A stretch of 55,247 nt of DNA, taken from positions 1 to 55,247 of the forward strand of contig SXON01000224.1 in assembly GCA_005778355.1 (NCBI GenBank), written 5' to 3'. A model generated the notes under the pieces. It ran no database searches. It was not told where the DNA came from and was given only the letters and a program-made list of their open reading frames with translations. Shown here in pieces: positions 47,832-55,247 of the stretch (the first letter of the stretch is position 1; each line of letters opens with the position of its first letter). A program made the translations under genes and the position numbers. Origin of the DNA: Pseudomonadota bacterium. Its GTDB lineage: Bacteria; Myxococcota_A; UBA796; SXON01.

Positions 47832-49925
47832 CTACCCCTGGATGGGGAAGCGCTCGTTCATCAGTCGCGACACATCATGCGCGGGCATCGCCTTGGCAAA
47901 GAGCCAGCCCTGCCCGAGATCGCAGCCAAGTCCGCGGAGAATCGCCACCTGATCCAGCGTCTCGACGCCCTCGGCCACCGCGACCATGCCCAGCGCGTGC
48001 GCCAGCGACACGATGGCGCGCACGATGTGGAGCGTGGCGCCGTCGGCGTCGAGCGCGGAAACGAAGCTGCGGTCGATCTTCACGCTTTGCACCGGAAAAC
48101 GCCGCAGATGAGACAGAGAGGAGAAGCCCGTGCCGAAGTCATCGAGCGCGAGCCGGACGCCCATGTTGCGCAGCTCTCGCAGCATGGCGACCACCGACTC
48201 GGGGCGGTCGACGAACACCGTCTCCGTGATCTCCAGGCCCAGCACCCCGGGACGGAGCCCGCTCATCGCCTGCACCTGGGCGACGCGCTCCACGAAGTGC
48301 GGATCGCGGAATTGCCGGGCCGAGACGTTCACGTTCACGAAGAACTGGTCGCGCGCGTGCTCGTGCATCCACTGGGCCGCCCGCCGACACGCCTCTCGCA
48401 TCACCTGGTAGCCGAGGCGATCGATGAGGCCCATCTCCTCGGCCAGCGGTACGAACTCTCCGGGGGGCACCGAGCCGCGGACCGGGTGATTCCAGCGCGC
48501 CAAGGCCTCGAGCCCGCGCAGCTGCCCGGTGATGAGCGACACCACCGGTTGGTACACGAGCTCCAGCCCCTCCACCTCCACGCTCTGTCGCAAGGCGCCG
48601 CCGAGCCGGTTTCGCCGGGCGCGGCGCTCACGCGTGGCCGCGTCGATCACGTGATGACCGCCGCGTCCACGGGTGCGCACCTCGTACATGGCGCTGTCGG
48701 CGTCACGCAACATCTGGTCCACGGTGCTGTTCTCGTCGGAGCACACAACGCCGATGCTGCCGCTGATGAAGACGTGGTGTCCCTCGATCTCAAAGGCCAT
48801 CGACAGCGCCCGCTCGATGCGGGCAGCGGCGGCGGTGGCCTCCTCGTTGCTGGCCAGCTCCTCCAGCAAGAGACCGAACTCGTCACCACCCAGTCGCGAC
48901 ACCGTATCCACCGCGCGCACGCAGGTCTCGAGGCGGCGCGCCACGCCAACGAGCAGTCGATCGCCCACGTGGTGGCCAAGGCCGTCGTTGACCTGCTTGA
49001 ACCCGTCGAGGTCGATGTACAGGACCGCGAAGCGCTTCTCCGGGTTGCGCTTCACCCGCTCCAGTGCCTGCGACGTTCGGTCGCGGAACAGGTTGCGGTT
49101 CGGCAGGCTGGTGAGACCGTCGTGAGCCGCCGCAAAGTACAACATCGACTCGGCTTGTTTGCGCTGCGTGATGTCGGTGAGCGAGCCGGCGAAACGCACC
49201 GCCGCGCCGTCGGGACCGCGGAAGGCGAGCCCTCGCGCCTGCACCCAGCGATAGCTGCCGTCTACGTGGCGGAGGCGGTGCTCACTCTCGAAATGGGGAG
49301 AACGAACCTGAAAATGGTCGTCAATCAGCTCGCGGAGACGCGAGAGATCGTCCGGATGCACCAGCGCGAGCCAGTCCTGCACCTTGCCCGAGAAACCCTG
49401 CCGGTCGAGCCCGACAATGCCGCACCAACGTTCCGAGAAATAGGCCTCGTCCTCGGGGATCTTCCAGTCCCACAGGCCGTCGTTCGCGCCCATGGAGGCC
49501 AGAGCGTAGCGCTCCTCGCTCTCACGCAGGCGGTGCTCCGCGGCGAGCTGCTCGGTGAGGTCGAGGCGCACCGCCACCACGCCTTCCAGTTCGCCACTAT
49601 GCGACAACAGTGGTGTCACCGACAGCGTTTGCGGGATGAGACTACCATCCTTGCGTGACGATACAAAGTACCCGCGCCAGGCCCGCCCGGCGCGCAGCTC
49701 GGCCTCGATCATGGCGTAGTACTCGGGCGGGTGGGCGCGACTGAGCAGCAGCTCGGCCGGCGAGCGCCCCATCGCCTCGCCCTCGGAGTAGCCGGTCAGC
49801 TCCATCCAACGGCGATTCACGTAGACAATCTGCCAGTCGGCATCGACGATCTCGATGGCCTCCGCGACGTTTTCGACGGCGGCCACCAGCCGCCGAGACA
49901 TGGCCTCGCTGTCGCCCTCTCGCAT
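47832..49925 (-). CDS. PAS-PAS-GGDEF-EAL cyclic-di-GMP enzyme
   Basis: The protein has 697 residues with no membrane segment. Two PAS domains (about 12-128 and 135-255; IVYVNRRWMELTGYSEGEAMG, RYALASMGANDGLWDW) precede a GGDEF domain with intact RLGGDEF (344-350) and an inhibitory RxxD site (Arg337 to Asp340), then an EAL domain with GLEALARWNHP (471-481), ITETVFVD, DDFGTGFSSL and KIDRSF. Both active sites look complete, so it may both make and break c-di-GMP, with PAS domains setting the balance. It and the HD-GYP protein at 4515 are the c-di-GMP enzymes of the window. Confidence 0.95.
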   Translation of the reverse strand: MREGDSEAMSRRLVAAVENVAEAIEIVDADWQIVYVNRRWMELTGYSEGEAMGRSPAELLLSRAHPPEYYAMIEAELRAGRAWRGYFVSSRKDGSLIPQTLSVTPLLSHSGELEGVVAVRLDLTEQLAAEHRLRESEERYALASMGANDGLWDWKIPEDEAYFSERWCGIVGLDRQGFSGKVQDWLALVHPDDLSRLRELIDDHFQVRSPHFESEHRLRHVDGSYRWVQARGLAFRGPDGAAVRFAGSLTDITQRKQAESMLYFAAAHDGLTSLPNRNLFRDRTSQALERVKRNPEKRFAVLYIDLDGFKQVNDGLGHHVGDRLLVGVARRLETCVRAVDTVSRLGGDEFGLLLEELASNEEATAAAARIERALSMAFEIEGHHVFISGSIGVVCSDENSTVDQMLRDADSAMYEVRTRGRGGHHVIDAATRERRARRNRLGGALRQSVEVEGLELVYQPVVSLITGQLRGLEALARWNHPVRGSVPPGEFVPLAEEMGLIDRLGYQVMREACRRAAQWMHEHARDQFFVNVNVSARQFRDPHFVERVAQVQAMSGLRPGVLGLEITETVFVDRPESVVAMLRELRNMGVRLALDDFGTGFSSLSHLRRFPVQSVKIDRSFVSALDADGATLHIVRAIVSLAHALGMVAVAEGVETLDQVAILRGLGCDLGQGWLFAKAMPAHDVSRLMNERFPIQG

Positions 49926-49965
49926 CCACGGGCGATGCTACACCACGCCGCAGCCAGGGGTCGAC

Positions 49966-50709
49966 ATGGACACGGTCAGAGTCGAGAAGAATGGACCGAT
50001 CACGACGGTGATCCTCTCGCGCGCCGACCGTCGTAACGCCATCGACCTCGCCACCGCGACGGCCCTCTCGGCCGCCTTCGACGGCTTCGCCGCAGACGAC
50101 GAGGCGCGGGTGGCCGTGCTCTGGGGGGAGGGCGGGAGCTTCTGCGCGGGCGCCGACCTCAAGGCGATCGCCGAGGGCAGGCCGAACCGCGTGGAACCCG
50201 GGGCTCCAGGGCCGCTCGGCCCCACGCGCACGGCGATGCCCAAGCCGGTGATCGCGGCGATCGAGGGGCACGCGGTGGCGGGCGGGCTCGAGCTGGCGTT
50301 GTGGTGCGACCTGCGCGTGGCGGCCCGCGACGCGGTGCTGGGCGTCTATTGTCGGCGCTGGGGCGTGCCGCTGATCGACGGCGGGACGGGGCGCCTCCCC
50401 CGGGTCGTGGGCCTCGGCCGTGCGCTCGACCTGGTGCTCACGGGACGCGCCGTTGGGGCCGACGAGGCGCTCCAGATGGGGCTCGTCAACCGCGTGGTCG
50501 ACCCCGGAGCCGCCCGCTCGGTCGCCGAACAACTCGCCGCGGAGATCGCCGCCTTCCCGCGGGCATGCATGTTGGCCGACCGCGCCTCGGTCTACGCCGC
50601 CTTCGAACCGGCGATGGACGAGGCGCTCCTCGACGAGCACAGCGGCGGCGTAGCCGCGCTACTCGCCGAGGGGATCCAGGGGGCCGCGAGCTTCGCCGCT
50701 CGTCGGTAG
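49966..50709 (+). CDS. Enoyl-CoA hydratase/isomerase family protein
   Basis: The protein has 247 residues from ATG 49966, with AGGGG about five bases upstream. It has the crotonase fold: the ADRRNAID start, the oxyanion-hole segments GGSFCAGADLKAI and HAVAGGLELALWCDLRVA, and the IDGGTGRLPRVVG segment, whose acidic residue would be in the active site. It probably hydrates trans-2-enoyl-CoA or does a related CoA-thioester step. It is alone on the plus strand between two minus-strand genes. It could feed the ETF/ETF-QO electron chain, but this is inference. Confidence 0.9.
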   Translation: MDTVRVEKNGPITTVILSRADRRNAIDLATATALSAAFDGFAADDEARVAVLWGEGGSFCAGADLKAIAEGRPNRVEPGAPGPLGPTRTAMPKPVIAAIEGHAVAGGLELALWCDLRVAARDAVLGVYCRRWGVPLIDGGTGRLPRVVGLGRALDLVLTGRAVGADEALQMGLVNRVVDPGAARSVAEQLAAEIAAFPRACMLADRASVYAAFEPAMDEALLDEHSGGVAALLAEGIQGAASFAARR

Positions 50710-50710
50710 C

Positions 50711-52237
50711 CTACTGCTTGCGACGCGCCGCGACCAGGAGGGCGGCGGCTGCGCCGAGCGCCGGCAAGGCCTGCCCGCCGGCGTTGCAGGCACAGGCCGG
50801 TCCAGCGATGCCGCCGTCGTCGTCGTCCCCACCGTCGACATTGCCGTCGGTGCCGGTGTCGTCGCCCTCGCTGCCGGTGTCGCCCGGGTTGTTCCCGGTT
50901 CTCTCGAGGCTCGCGGTGAAGGTGTAGGCGTACTCAGTGTCGTTGTCGGTGTACTTCAAGGGGGAGATGATGATCCAGGCATCGGTCTCGCCGAAGTTGT
51001 CGAGGCGCACCTCGCCCTCTTCCTCGACGATCGCGTACTCGCTACGCAAGACGGCGGTGTCGGCCGCGACGATCTGCACCGCGAAATCGGCGCGCTCCTC
51101 CGTCTGGAAGCTCACCACCAGGTCGCCGCCACCCGCGTCGGCCGCCACCTTGAAGTAGTTCTGGCCGTAGCCCTGCGGGGCGTCGCGACCCGACTCCGCC
51201 GTGTACGGCAACGAGCGGATGGTGTCTACCAGCTCGATGTCAGAGAAGTAGCGCTGCTGCTCGTAGTCCATCACCGTGTTGCGCGCGCTGAAGTCGAGGT
51301 AGGCCTCGTCCCAGTCCAGGCCAAGGTCGTCCACCATGTCGTTGCCGCCATAGGTGTAGGTTCCCGAGACCTTCGACGCGTTCTTCCAGGTGCTCTGAAC
51401 CGTGTCGTGACCGCCGTGATAGTTATCCAGGTAGAAGGCCCAGATCGCCATCCCGTACATATGGTAGAAGACGTCGTAGTCGTCTTGGCCGTAGGCCGCG
51501 AAGGCGATCTCTGGGTGGTCGGTGTACCCGGTGACGTAGGCCGACCAGTAGTTCACGTTGGGGTAGACGTAGTCCTCGATGTAGGTGGCGGTTGCCTCCC
51601 ACCACCAGAACTCCGGCGAATATCCATATGAATACTGGATCGCATGGTTGAACTCGTGGGCCGCCATGGTGTCGCCCCAGTAGGGGTCACGCCACGAGTC
51701 CTTGCCCGCCACGATGTAGGGCATGTACACGCTGCCACAGCGCTCCACCGTGGTGTACGCGCCCCCGGTGTTCTGGTTCTGCACGTAGGCCAGCATCAGG
51801 TACTGATCTGTCCCTTCGGGCTCGTTCCACTCGAGCTCGTCGACCTCTTTGGTCCAGCTGTACTCGAGCGCGGTGAGGAAGGCGTCGACATCGTCCGCAT
51901 CCACCCCATCCTCGTACTCCACCACGAAGTGCTCGCCGACAACGCGGTTGTCGGCCTGCTGACCCCAGCAAGTGTCGCTCGCGGGCGGGGGGGCGCCGCC
52001 CGCGCGGTTGACGGGCAGGGGGTCGAACAAATCCGCCTTGAAGGGGGCGAGCACCGCGGTGGCCCGGGCACGCTCGGCGGTCGGGAGGTGATCCCAGTGT
52101 TGCTCGAGGGCCAGCACCAGCGGCGTGGCGCAATGCAATTCGCCCACGCGGTCGACCAGCGACAAGAGGCCCGCGTGCGTTTGGAGATCTGCCGCGTCCA
52201 AGGGCGCGGCGTGAGCGAGGGCAGCGAGCAGCAACAT
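50711..52237 (-). CDS. Secreted zinc metalloprotease-like protein with MYXO-CTERM-like tail
   Basis: The protein has 508 residues with a signal peptide (MLLLAALAHAAP). The zinc site is MAAHEFNHAIQYSYG (His194, Glu195, His198) with WWWEATATYIED (Glu214) as the likely third ligand, as in MXAN_6640-type putative metalloproteases. A beta-rich C-terminal domain follows. The end is a linker of Asp, Gly and Thr, then GPACACNAGG, a hydrophobic stretch and ARRKQ, the layout of MYXO-CTERM sorting tails, with Cys-Ala-Cys in place of the usual Cys-Gly-Cys. It is probably cleaved and anchored at the surface. Confidence 0.82.
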   Translation of the reverse strand: MLLLAALAHAAPLDAADLQTHAGLLSLVDRVGELHCATPLVLALEQHWDHLPTAERARATAVLAPFKADLFDPLPVNRAGGAPPPASDTCWGQQADNRVVGEHFVVEYEDGVDADDVDAFLTALEYSWTKEVDELEWNEPEGTDQYLMLAYVQNQNTGGAYTTVERCGSVYMPYIVAGKDSWRDPYWGDTMAAHEFNHAIQYSYGYSPEFWWWEATATYIEDYVYPNVNYWSAYVTGYTDHPEIAFAAYGQDDYDVFYHMYGMAIWAFYLDNYHGGHDTVQSTWKNASKVSGTYTYGGNDMVDDLGLDWDEAYLDFSARNTVMDYEQQRYFSDIELVDTIRSLPYTAESGRDAPQGYGQNYFKVAADAGGGDLVVSFQTEERADFAVQIVAADTAVLRSEYAIVEEEGEVRLDNFGETDAWIIISPLKYTDNDTEYAYTFTASLERTGNNPGDTGSEGDDTGTDGNVDGGDDDDGGIAGPACACNAGGQALPALGAAAALLVAARRKQ

Positions 52238-52343
52238 CGGCGTTCCAGGGCGCGCGAGAAGATCGCACCGTTGCGGCCGGCGCGCCAGTCAAGAAATCAC
52301 CGACCCCGATCCGCCCGCCGAGCGAGTTAGGGTCGGCCGCGTC

Positions 52344-52931
52344 GTGTTCATCGCATTCGAAGGCCTGGACGGTTCCGGCGGGACCACGCAAATCGGGCTT
52401 TTCGCCGACGCGCTTCGCGCTGCGGGTCGGGAGGTGGTTGTCACCCGCGAGCCCTCCGACGGCCCAGTGGGAAAGCTCATCCGCGCCGAGCTGGCGCATG
52501 GCGCGGTAGGCGACGCCGTCTTCGGTCACTTGTTCGCCGCCGACCGGCGCGATCACCTCGATCGCGTGGTCCTCCCCGCCGTGGCGCGGGGCGCGGTGGT
52601 CCTGACCGACCGCTATTTCTTGTCGTCGCTTGCCTACCAGTCCATCTCACTCGGGCTCGACCGCGTGTGGGCGCTCAACGCCGAGTTCCCGCCCGCCGAC
52701 GCGGTGGTGATGCTCGACCTACCCGTCGACACGTGCCTTGCGCGGGTGGAGGCACGCGCTGGCGTGCGTGATCGCTTCGAGACGTTGGACCAGCTGCATC
52801 GCGTGGCCGACGCCTATGAGGCCGCGATCACCCGATGTCGGCGCCGCGGCGACCGCATCGTGCGCGTAGACGCCCGTGGCACGCCGCCCGAGGTGCACGA
52901 GCGCGTGCGTGAGCTGGTGTGGCCCGCGTAG
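52344..52931 (+). CDS. tmk: Thymidylate kinase with altered P-loop
   Basis: Tmk converts dTMP to dTDP. The protein has 195 residues from GTG 52344 and matches the family along its length: VTREPSDGPVG, DRYFLSSLAYQ, PADAVVMLDLPVDTCLARV and the RFETLDQLHRV segment. The P-loop reads EGLDGSGGTTQ, with Gly13 (codon GGG) where the Lys of GxDGxGKTT is expected. lipB starts inside its 3' end (13-base overlap). Confidence 0.93.
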   Translation: MFIAFEGLDGSGGTTQIGLFADALRAAGREVVVTREPSDGPVGKLIRAELAHGAVGDAVFGHLFAADRRDHLDRVVLPAVARGAVVLTDRYFLSSLAYQSISLGLDRVWALNAEFPPADAVVMLDLPVDTCLARVEARAGVRDRFETLDQLHRVADAYEAAITRCRRRGDRIVRVDARGTPPEVHERVRELVWPA

Positions 52932-53521
52932 TCGATCTGGGCCGGGTGGCCTACGCCGAGGCCTGGGCCATCCAGTCGCGACAGCTCGCGCGCCGCATTG
53001 CCGACGAGGTGGACGACACCGCCTTCCTCGTGGAACACGACCCGGTGTACACCGTGGGACGGAAACTCGGCGCGATGGCCAACGTGCTGGCGCCGGGCGA
53101 TGTCCCCGTCGTGGAGGTGGAACGTGGCGGCGACGTGACCTTCCACGGCCCGGGACAACTCGTCGTCTACCCCATCGTTGCCTTGCACGGTCGCGACCGT
53201 GACTTGCACGCATGGCTGCGCCGCCTCGAGTCCCTCTGCTTCGAGGTGCTGATGGAGTTCGGCCTGCAGGGCCAGCGCGATCCCCGAGGCACCGGTGCCT
53301 GGGTGAATGGCCGGAAGATCGCCAGCATCGGCATCGCCTGCCGCCGGTGGGTGACGTGGCACGGGCTCGCCCTCAACGTCACCACCGACCTCGACTACCT
53401 CTCACGGATCCACCCCTGCGGCCTCGACGCGGCGGTGTACACGTCGATGCAGCGGGAACTCGGCTCGGCCAGTTTCGTAGCTGTAAAGGATTCTTTTTCG
53501 CGACGGCTCGCCCATTGGTGA
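52919..53521 (+). CDS. lipB: Octanoyl-[acyl-carrier-protein]:protein octanoyltransferase
   Basis: LipB moves an octanoyl group from ACP to lipoyl domains of 2-oxoacid dehydrogenases and the glycine cleavage H protein. The protein has 200 residues from GTG 52919. Signature motifs are VERGGDVTFHGPGQLVVYPI (His76), GAWVNGRKIASIGIACRRWVT with Lys133, WHGLALNV and the catalytic Cys167 in IHPCGL. It overlaps tmk in another frame and is probably translated by coupling. LipA is not in the window. The gene contains a 16-base perfect palindrome centred on the GTCGCGAC octamer (about 53186-53201). Confidence 0.95.
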   Translation: MARVVDLGRVAYAEAWAIQSRQLARRIADEVDDTAFLVEHDPVYTVGRKLGAMANVLAPGDVPVVEVERGGDVTFHGPGQLVVYPIVALHGRDRDLHAWLRRLESLCFEVLMEFGLQGQRDPRGTGAWVNGRKIASIGIACRRWVTWHGLALNVTTDLDYLSRIHPCGLDAAVYTSMQRELGSASFVAVKDSFSRRLAHW

Positions 53522-53630
53522 TCCCGAAAGGTGCCGGAGGTTAAGAGTTAAGACTTGGCTCTTGACGGCACAAGTCCCCGGGGCGGGCCGCGAGGCGGCC
53601 ACGCCCGATTCGGATTAGCCGCCGACCGCG

Positions 53631-54929
53631 ATGATCGACCCGAACCTGGTTGCCCAGAACCCTGATGCCGTCCGAGAGAGCCTGCGTCGCCGCAACGCGA
53701 GCGAGGAGATGCTCGGCATGGTCGAACGGCTGGTTGAGCTCATCAGCCAGCGCCGCGCCGCGCAGACCGAGCGCGACGAGAACTTGTCGCGTAGAAACAA
53801 GCTATCCCCGCAGATTGGGGCGTTGCTCAAGCAGGGCCGGGCGGTCGATGCGGAGGCGCTGAAGGGCGAGGTGAAGCTGGCGAGCGACCGGGCGGCGGCG
53901 CTCGACGCGCAGATCGCCTCACTGCAAGAGGAGGAAACACGCCTCTTGCTGTGGCTGCCGAATCAGGTGCACCCCGACACGCCCGACGGCGCCGATGAGC
54001 ACGGCAACGTGGTGGTACGGCGCTGGGGAAGCCCGCGCCCGGGGGGCCGCCCGCACGACGAGATCGCCGCTTCCCTCGGCATGTACGACCCCGAGCGGGC
54101 GGCGAAGCTCTCGGGCAGCCGTTTCTACGTGCTCACCGACGCGCTCGCTCGCATGGAGCGCGCGCTCGTGGCCCTCTTCGCCGACATGGCGGAGGCGGGC
54201 GGGTACAGGGAGGTGCTGGTTCCCTACATGGTGACCGCCGAGAGCATGGCAGGGACCGGGCAGCTGCCGAAGTTCGAGGAAGATCTATTCAAGTTGACGG
54301 CGGAGCTCTCGGGCCAGCCGGCGTACCTGATCCCCACTGCGGAGGTGCCGGTGACGAACCTGCACCGCGATGAGATCCTGGACGAGGCGCAGCTACCGCT
54401 CCGGTACTTCGCGTTCACGCCATGTTTTCGCAGCGAGGCGGGTTCGGCTGGTCGCGACACTCGCGGGATCATTCGGGTGCACCAGTTCCACAAGGTGGAG
54501 CTGGTGTGGTTCACTCGCCCGGAGGAGGGTGTCGCAGCACTCGACACGCTGACGGGCCATGCCCAGACCGTGCTGGAACGCCTCGAGTTGCCCTACCAGA
54601 CCGTGGCGCGCTGCGCGGGCGACGTGGGCAACGGCGGCGCGAAGGGCTTCGACCTCGAAGTGTGGCTCCCGGGACAGAGCGCCTACCGCGAGATCTCCAG
54701 CTGCACCTTGTTCACCGACTTCCAGTCGCGACGACTCAAGACACGGTTCAAGCGCGAGGGCGAGAAGAAGACGACGCTGGTTCACACCCTGAACGGCTCT
54801 GGCCTAGCAGCCGGCCGGACGCTCGTGGCCATCCTGGAGAACTACGCCCAGGACGACGGAAGCGTGGTGGTCCCCGTTGCCTTGCGACCATACATGGGCG
54901 GGCTCGCGCGGATCGTGCCCCGCAGCTAG
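53631..54929 (+). CDS. serS: Seryl-tRNA synthetase
   Basis: SerRS charges tRNA-Ser with serine. The protein has 432 residues. The N-terminal two-helix coiled-coil arm (about 30-105) that grips the long variable arm of tRNA-Ser is visible as charged heptads. Class II motif 2 is FRSEAGSAGRDTRGIIRVHQ, and motif 3 includes NGSGLAAGRTLVAILENYAQ. FDLEVWLPGQSAYREISSC is also typical. Two tRNA-Ser genes follow within 180 bases. The 110-base gap before it has a -35-like TTGACG at 53562-53567 but no good -10. Confidence 0.97.
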   Translation: MIDPNLVAQNPDAVRESLRRRNASEEMLGMVERLVELISQRRAAQTERDENLSRRNKLSPQIGALLKQGRAVDAEALKGEVKLASDRAAALDAQIASLQEEETRLLLWLPNQVHPDTPDGADEHGNVVVRRWGSPRPGGRPHDEIAASLGMYDPERAAKLSGSRFYVLTDALARMERALVALFADMAEAGGYREVLVPYMVTAESMAGTGQLPKFEEDLFKLTAELSGQPAYLIPTAEVPVTNLHRDEILDEAQLPLRYFAFTPCFRSEAGSAGRDTRGIIRVHQFHKVELVWFTRPEEGVAALDTLTGHAQTVLERLELPYQTVARCAGDVGNGGAKGFDLEVWLPGQSAYREISSCTLFTDFQSRRLKTRFKREGEKKTTLVHTLNGSGLAAGRTLVAILENYAQDDGSVVVPVALRPYMGGLARIVPRS

Positions 54930-54954
54930 AGCGGGGTGGCCCCGGTGCTCGCCC

Positions 54955-54982
54955 TTGACGGACTCAGCCCCGGCGTATAAAT
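54955..54982 (+). promoter_or_regulatory. Promoter of the tRNA cluster
   Basis: TTGACG (54955-54960) and TATAAAT (54976-54982) are separated by 15-16 bases, and the first tRNA begins at 55000. The AT-rich -10 stands out in this GC-rich DNA. The same CTTGACGG core as the -35 occurs upstream of serS (53561-53568). Confidence 0.7.
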
Positions 54983-54999
54983 GGCTCGGCACCCGTCTC

Positions 55000-55089
55000 G
55001 GAGGTGTGGCCGAGTGGTTGAAGGCAGCGGTCTTGAAAACCGCCGCCCTCGAAAGGGGGCCGTGGGTTCGAATCCCACCACCTCCTCCA
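55000..55089 (+). tRNA. tRNA-Ser(UGA)
   Basis: The 90-base sequence folds with acceptor GGAGGTG/CACCTCC, anticodon stem GCGGT/ACCGC around the loop CTTGAAA (anticodon TGA, reads UCA), a long variable arm with a GAAA loop, and T arm GTGGG/CCCAC around TTCGAAT. CCA is encoded (55087-55089). The discriminator base (55086) is T, where most bacterial tRNA-Ser have G. Confidence 0.95.
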
Positions 55090-55104
55090 GATTTTGACTC
55101 CTTC

Positions 55105-55195
55105 GGAGACGTGACCGAGTGGCCGAAGGTGCTCGCTTGCTAAGCGAGTGTACGCCAAAAGCGTACCGAGGGTTCAAATCCCTCCGTCTCCGCCA
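55105..55195 (+). tRNA. tRNA-Ser(GCU)
   Basis: The acceptor is GGAGACG/CGTCTCC. The anticodon stem CTCGC/GCGAG encloses TTGCTAA (anticodon GCT, reads AGC/AGU). A long variable arm contains the complementary GTACGC/GCGTAC around CAAAA, and the T arm is GAGGG/CCCTC. The discriminator is G (55192) and CCA is encoded (55193-55195). It lies 15 bases after tRNA-Ser(UGA) and is probably processed from the same transcript. Confidence 0.95.
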
Positions 55196-55218
55196 CATTC
55201 AAAAAACGCGCATTCCTC

Positions 55219-55247
55219 GCACCCATAGCTCAACTGGATAGAGCATC
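55219..55247 (+). tRNA. tRNA, 5' part only, probably Arg
   Basis: GCACCCATAGCTCAACTGG followed by ATAGAGCATC is the acceptor 5' strand, U8-A9 and D arm of a tRNA that runs off the right edge. The D arm with AACTGGATAGAGC is typical of bacterial tRNA-Arg, but the anticodon is outside the window. Confidence 0.7.

Noticed and set aside
52919..52931. tmk-lipB overlap as a frameshift joining one gene
   Set aside because: Both proteins are full length with their own family ends; a 13-base overlap is ordinary translational coupling.
53562..53590. Promoter of serS from TTGACG at 53562
   Set aside because: The -10 position holds only G/C-rich sequence, so it was left out as a feature.
54928..54946. 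Intrinsic terminator after serS (GGGG-TGG-CCCC)
   Set aside because: The stem is short and no T-run follows.

Overview
The window is about 55 kb of GC-rich DNA (my estimate is close to 70% GC) from a bacterium that looks like a myxobacterium or a close deltaproteobacterial relative. The signs are a eukaryote-type Ser/Thr kinase with a facing PP2C phosphatase and FHA proteins, FHA-TPR operons, lipoproteins with Asp-rich linkers and FG-GAP/MopE-like repeats, and a metalloprotease ending in a MYXO-CTERM-like tail. GTG and TTG starts and 1-4 base start/stop overlaps are common. The assignment is inference, because no rRNA or phylogenetic marker was compared.

Layout. 0-10.8 kb: ETF-quinone oxidoreductase, lspA-lgt (lipoprotein maturation), a PilP-like lipoprotein, a GAF/HD-GYP c-di-GMP hydrolase, an amidohydrolase, a RAYT transposase between two direct BIME/REP copies, and alanine dehydrogenase. 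10.8-19.4 kb: Ser/Thr kinase, PP2C and a 977-residue FHA protein, then a P-loop NTPase, a DUF1015 protein and a methyltransferase with an in-frame 105-bp tandem repeat. 19.4-28.5 kb: a minus-strand block of secreted or surface proteins (two FG-GAP lipoproteins, an arylsulfotransferase-like protein, a signal-less beta-rich protein, several unknowns) and two small membrane proteins. 28.5-34.1 kb: one 1868-residue NRPS/PKS-derived protein with order mini-KR, ACP, C, A, PCP, C, acyl-ACP-reductase-like. 34.1-45 kb: an inverted-repeat element, an aminotransferase, a AAA+ ATPase with a fibre-like protein, an epimerase, and an FHA-FHA-HEAT operon. 45-55.2 kb: plsB, a PAS-GGDEF-EAL protein, enoyl-CoA hydratase, a metalloprotease, tmk-lipB, serS, then tRNA-Ser(UGA), tRNA-Ser(GCU) and the start of a third tRNA, probably Arg.

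How the genes fit together. Envelope biogenesis (lspA, lgt, plsB), phospho-signalling (kinase, phosphatase, FHA readers), c-di-GMP turnover (HD-GYP and GGDEF-EAL) and surface or secreted proteins dominate. The most novel signals are the stand-alone NRPS-like megaprotein, with an A domain lacking the amino-acid-anchoring Asp and a terminal reductase-like domain; the palindromic octamer GTCGCGAC, seen about 45 times and reminiscent of cyanobacterial HIP1; a REP/RAYT element; and a 203-bp element built from four 21-bp units in two inverted pairs.
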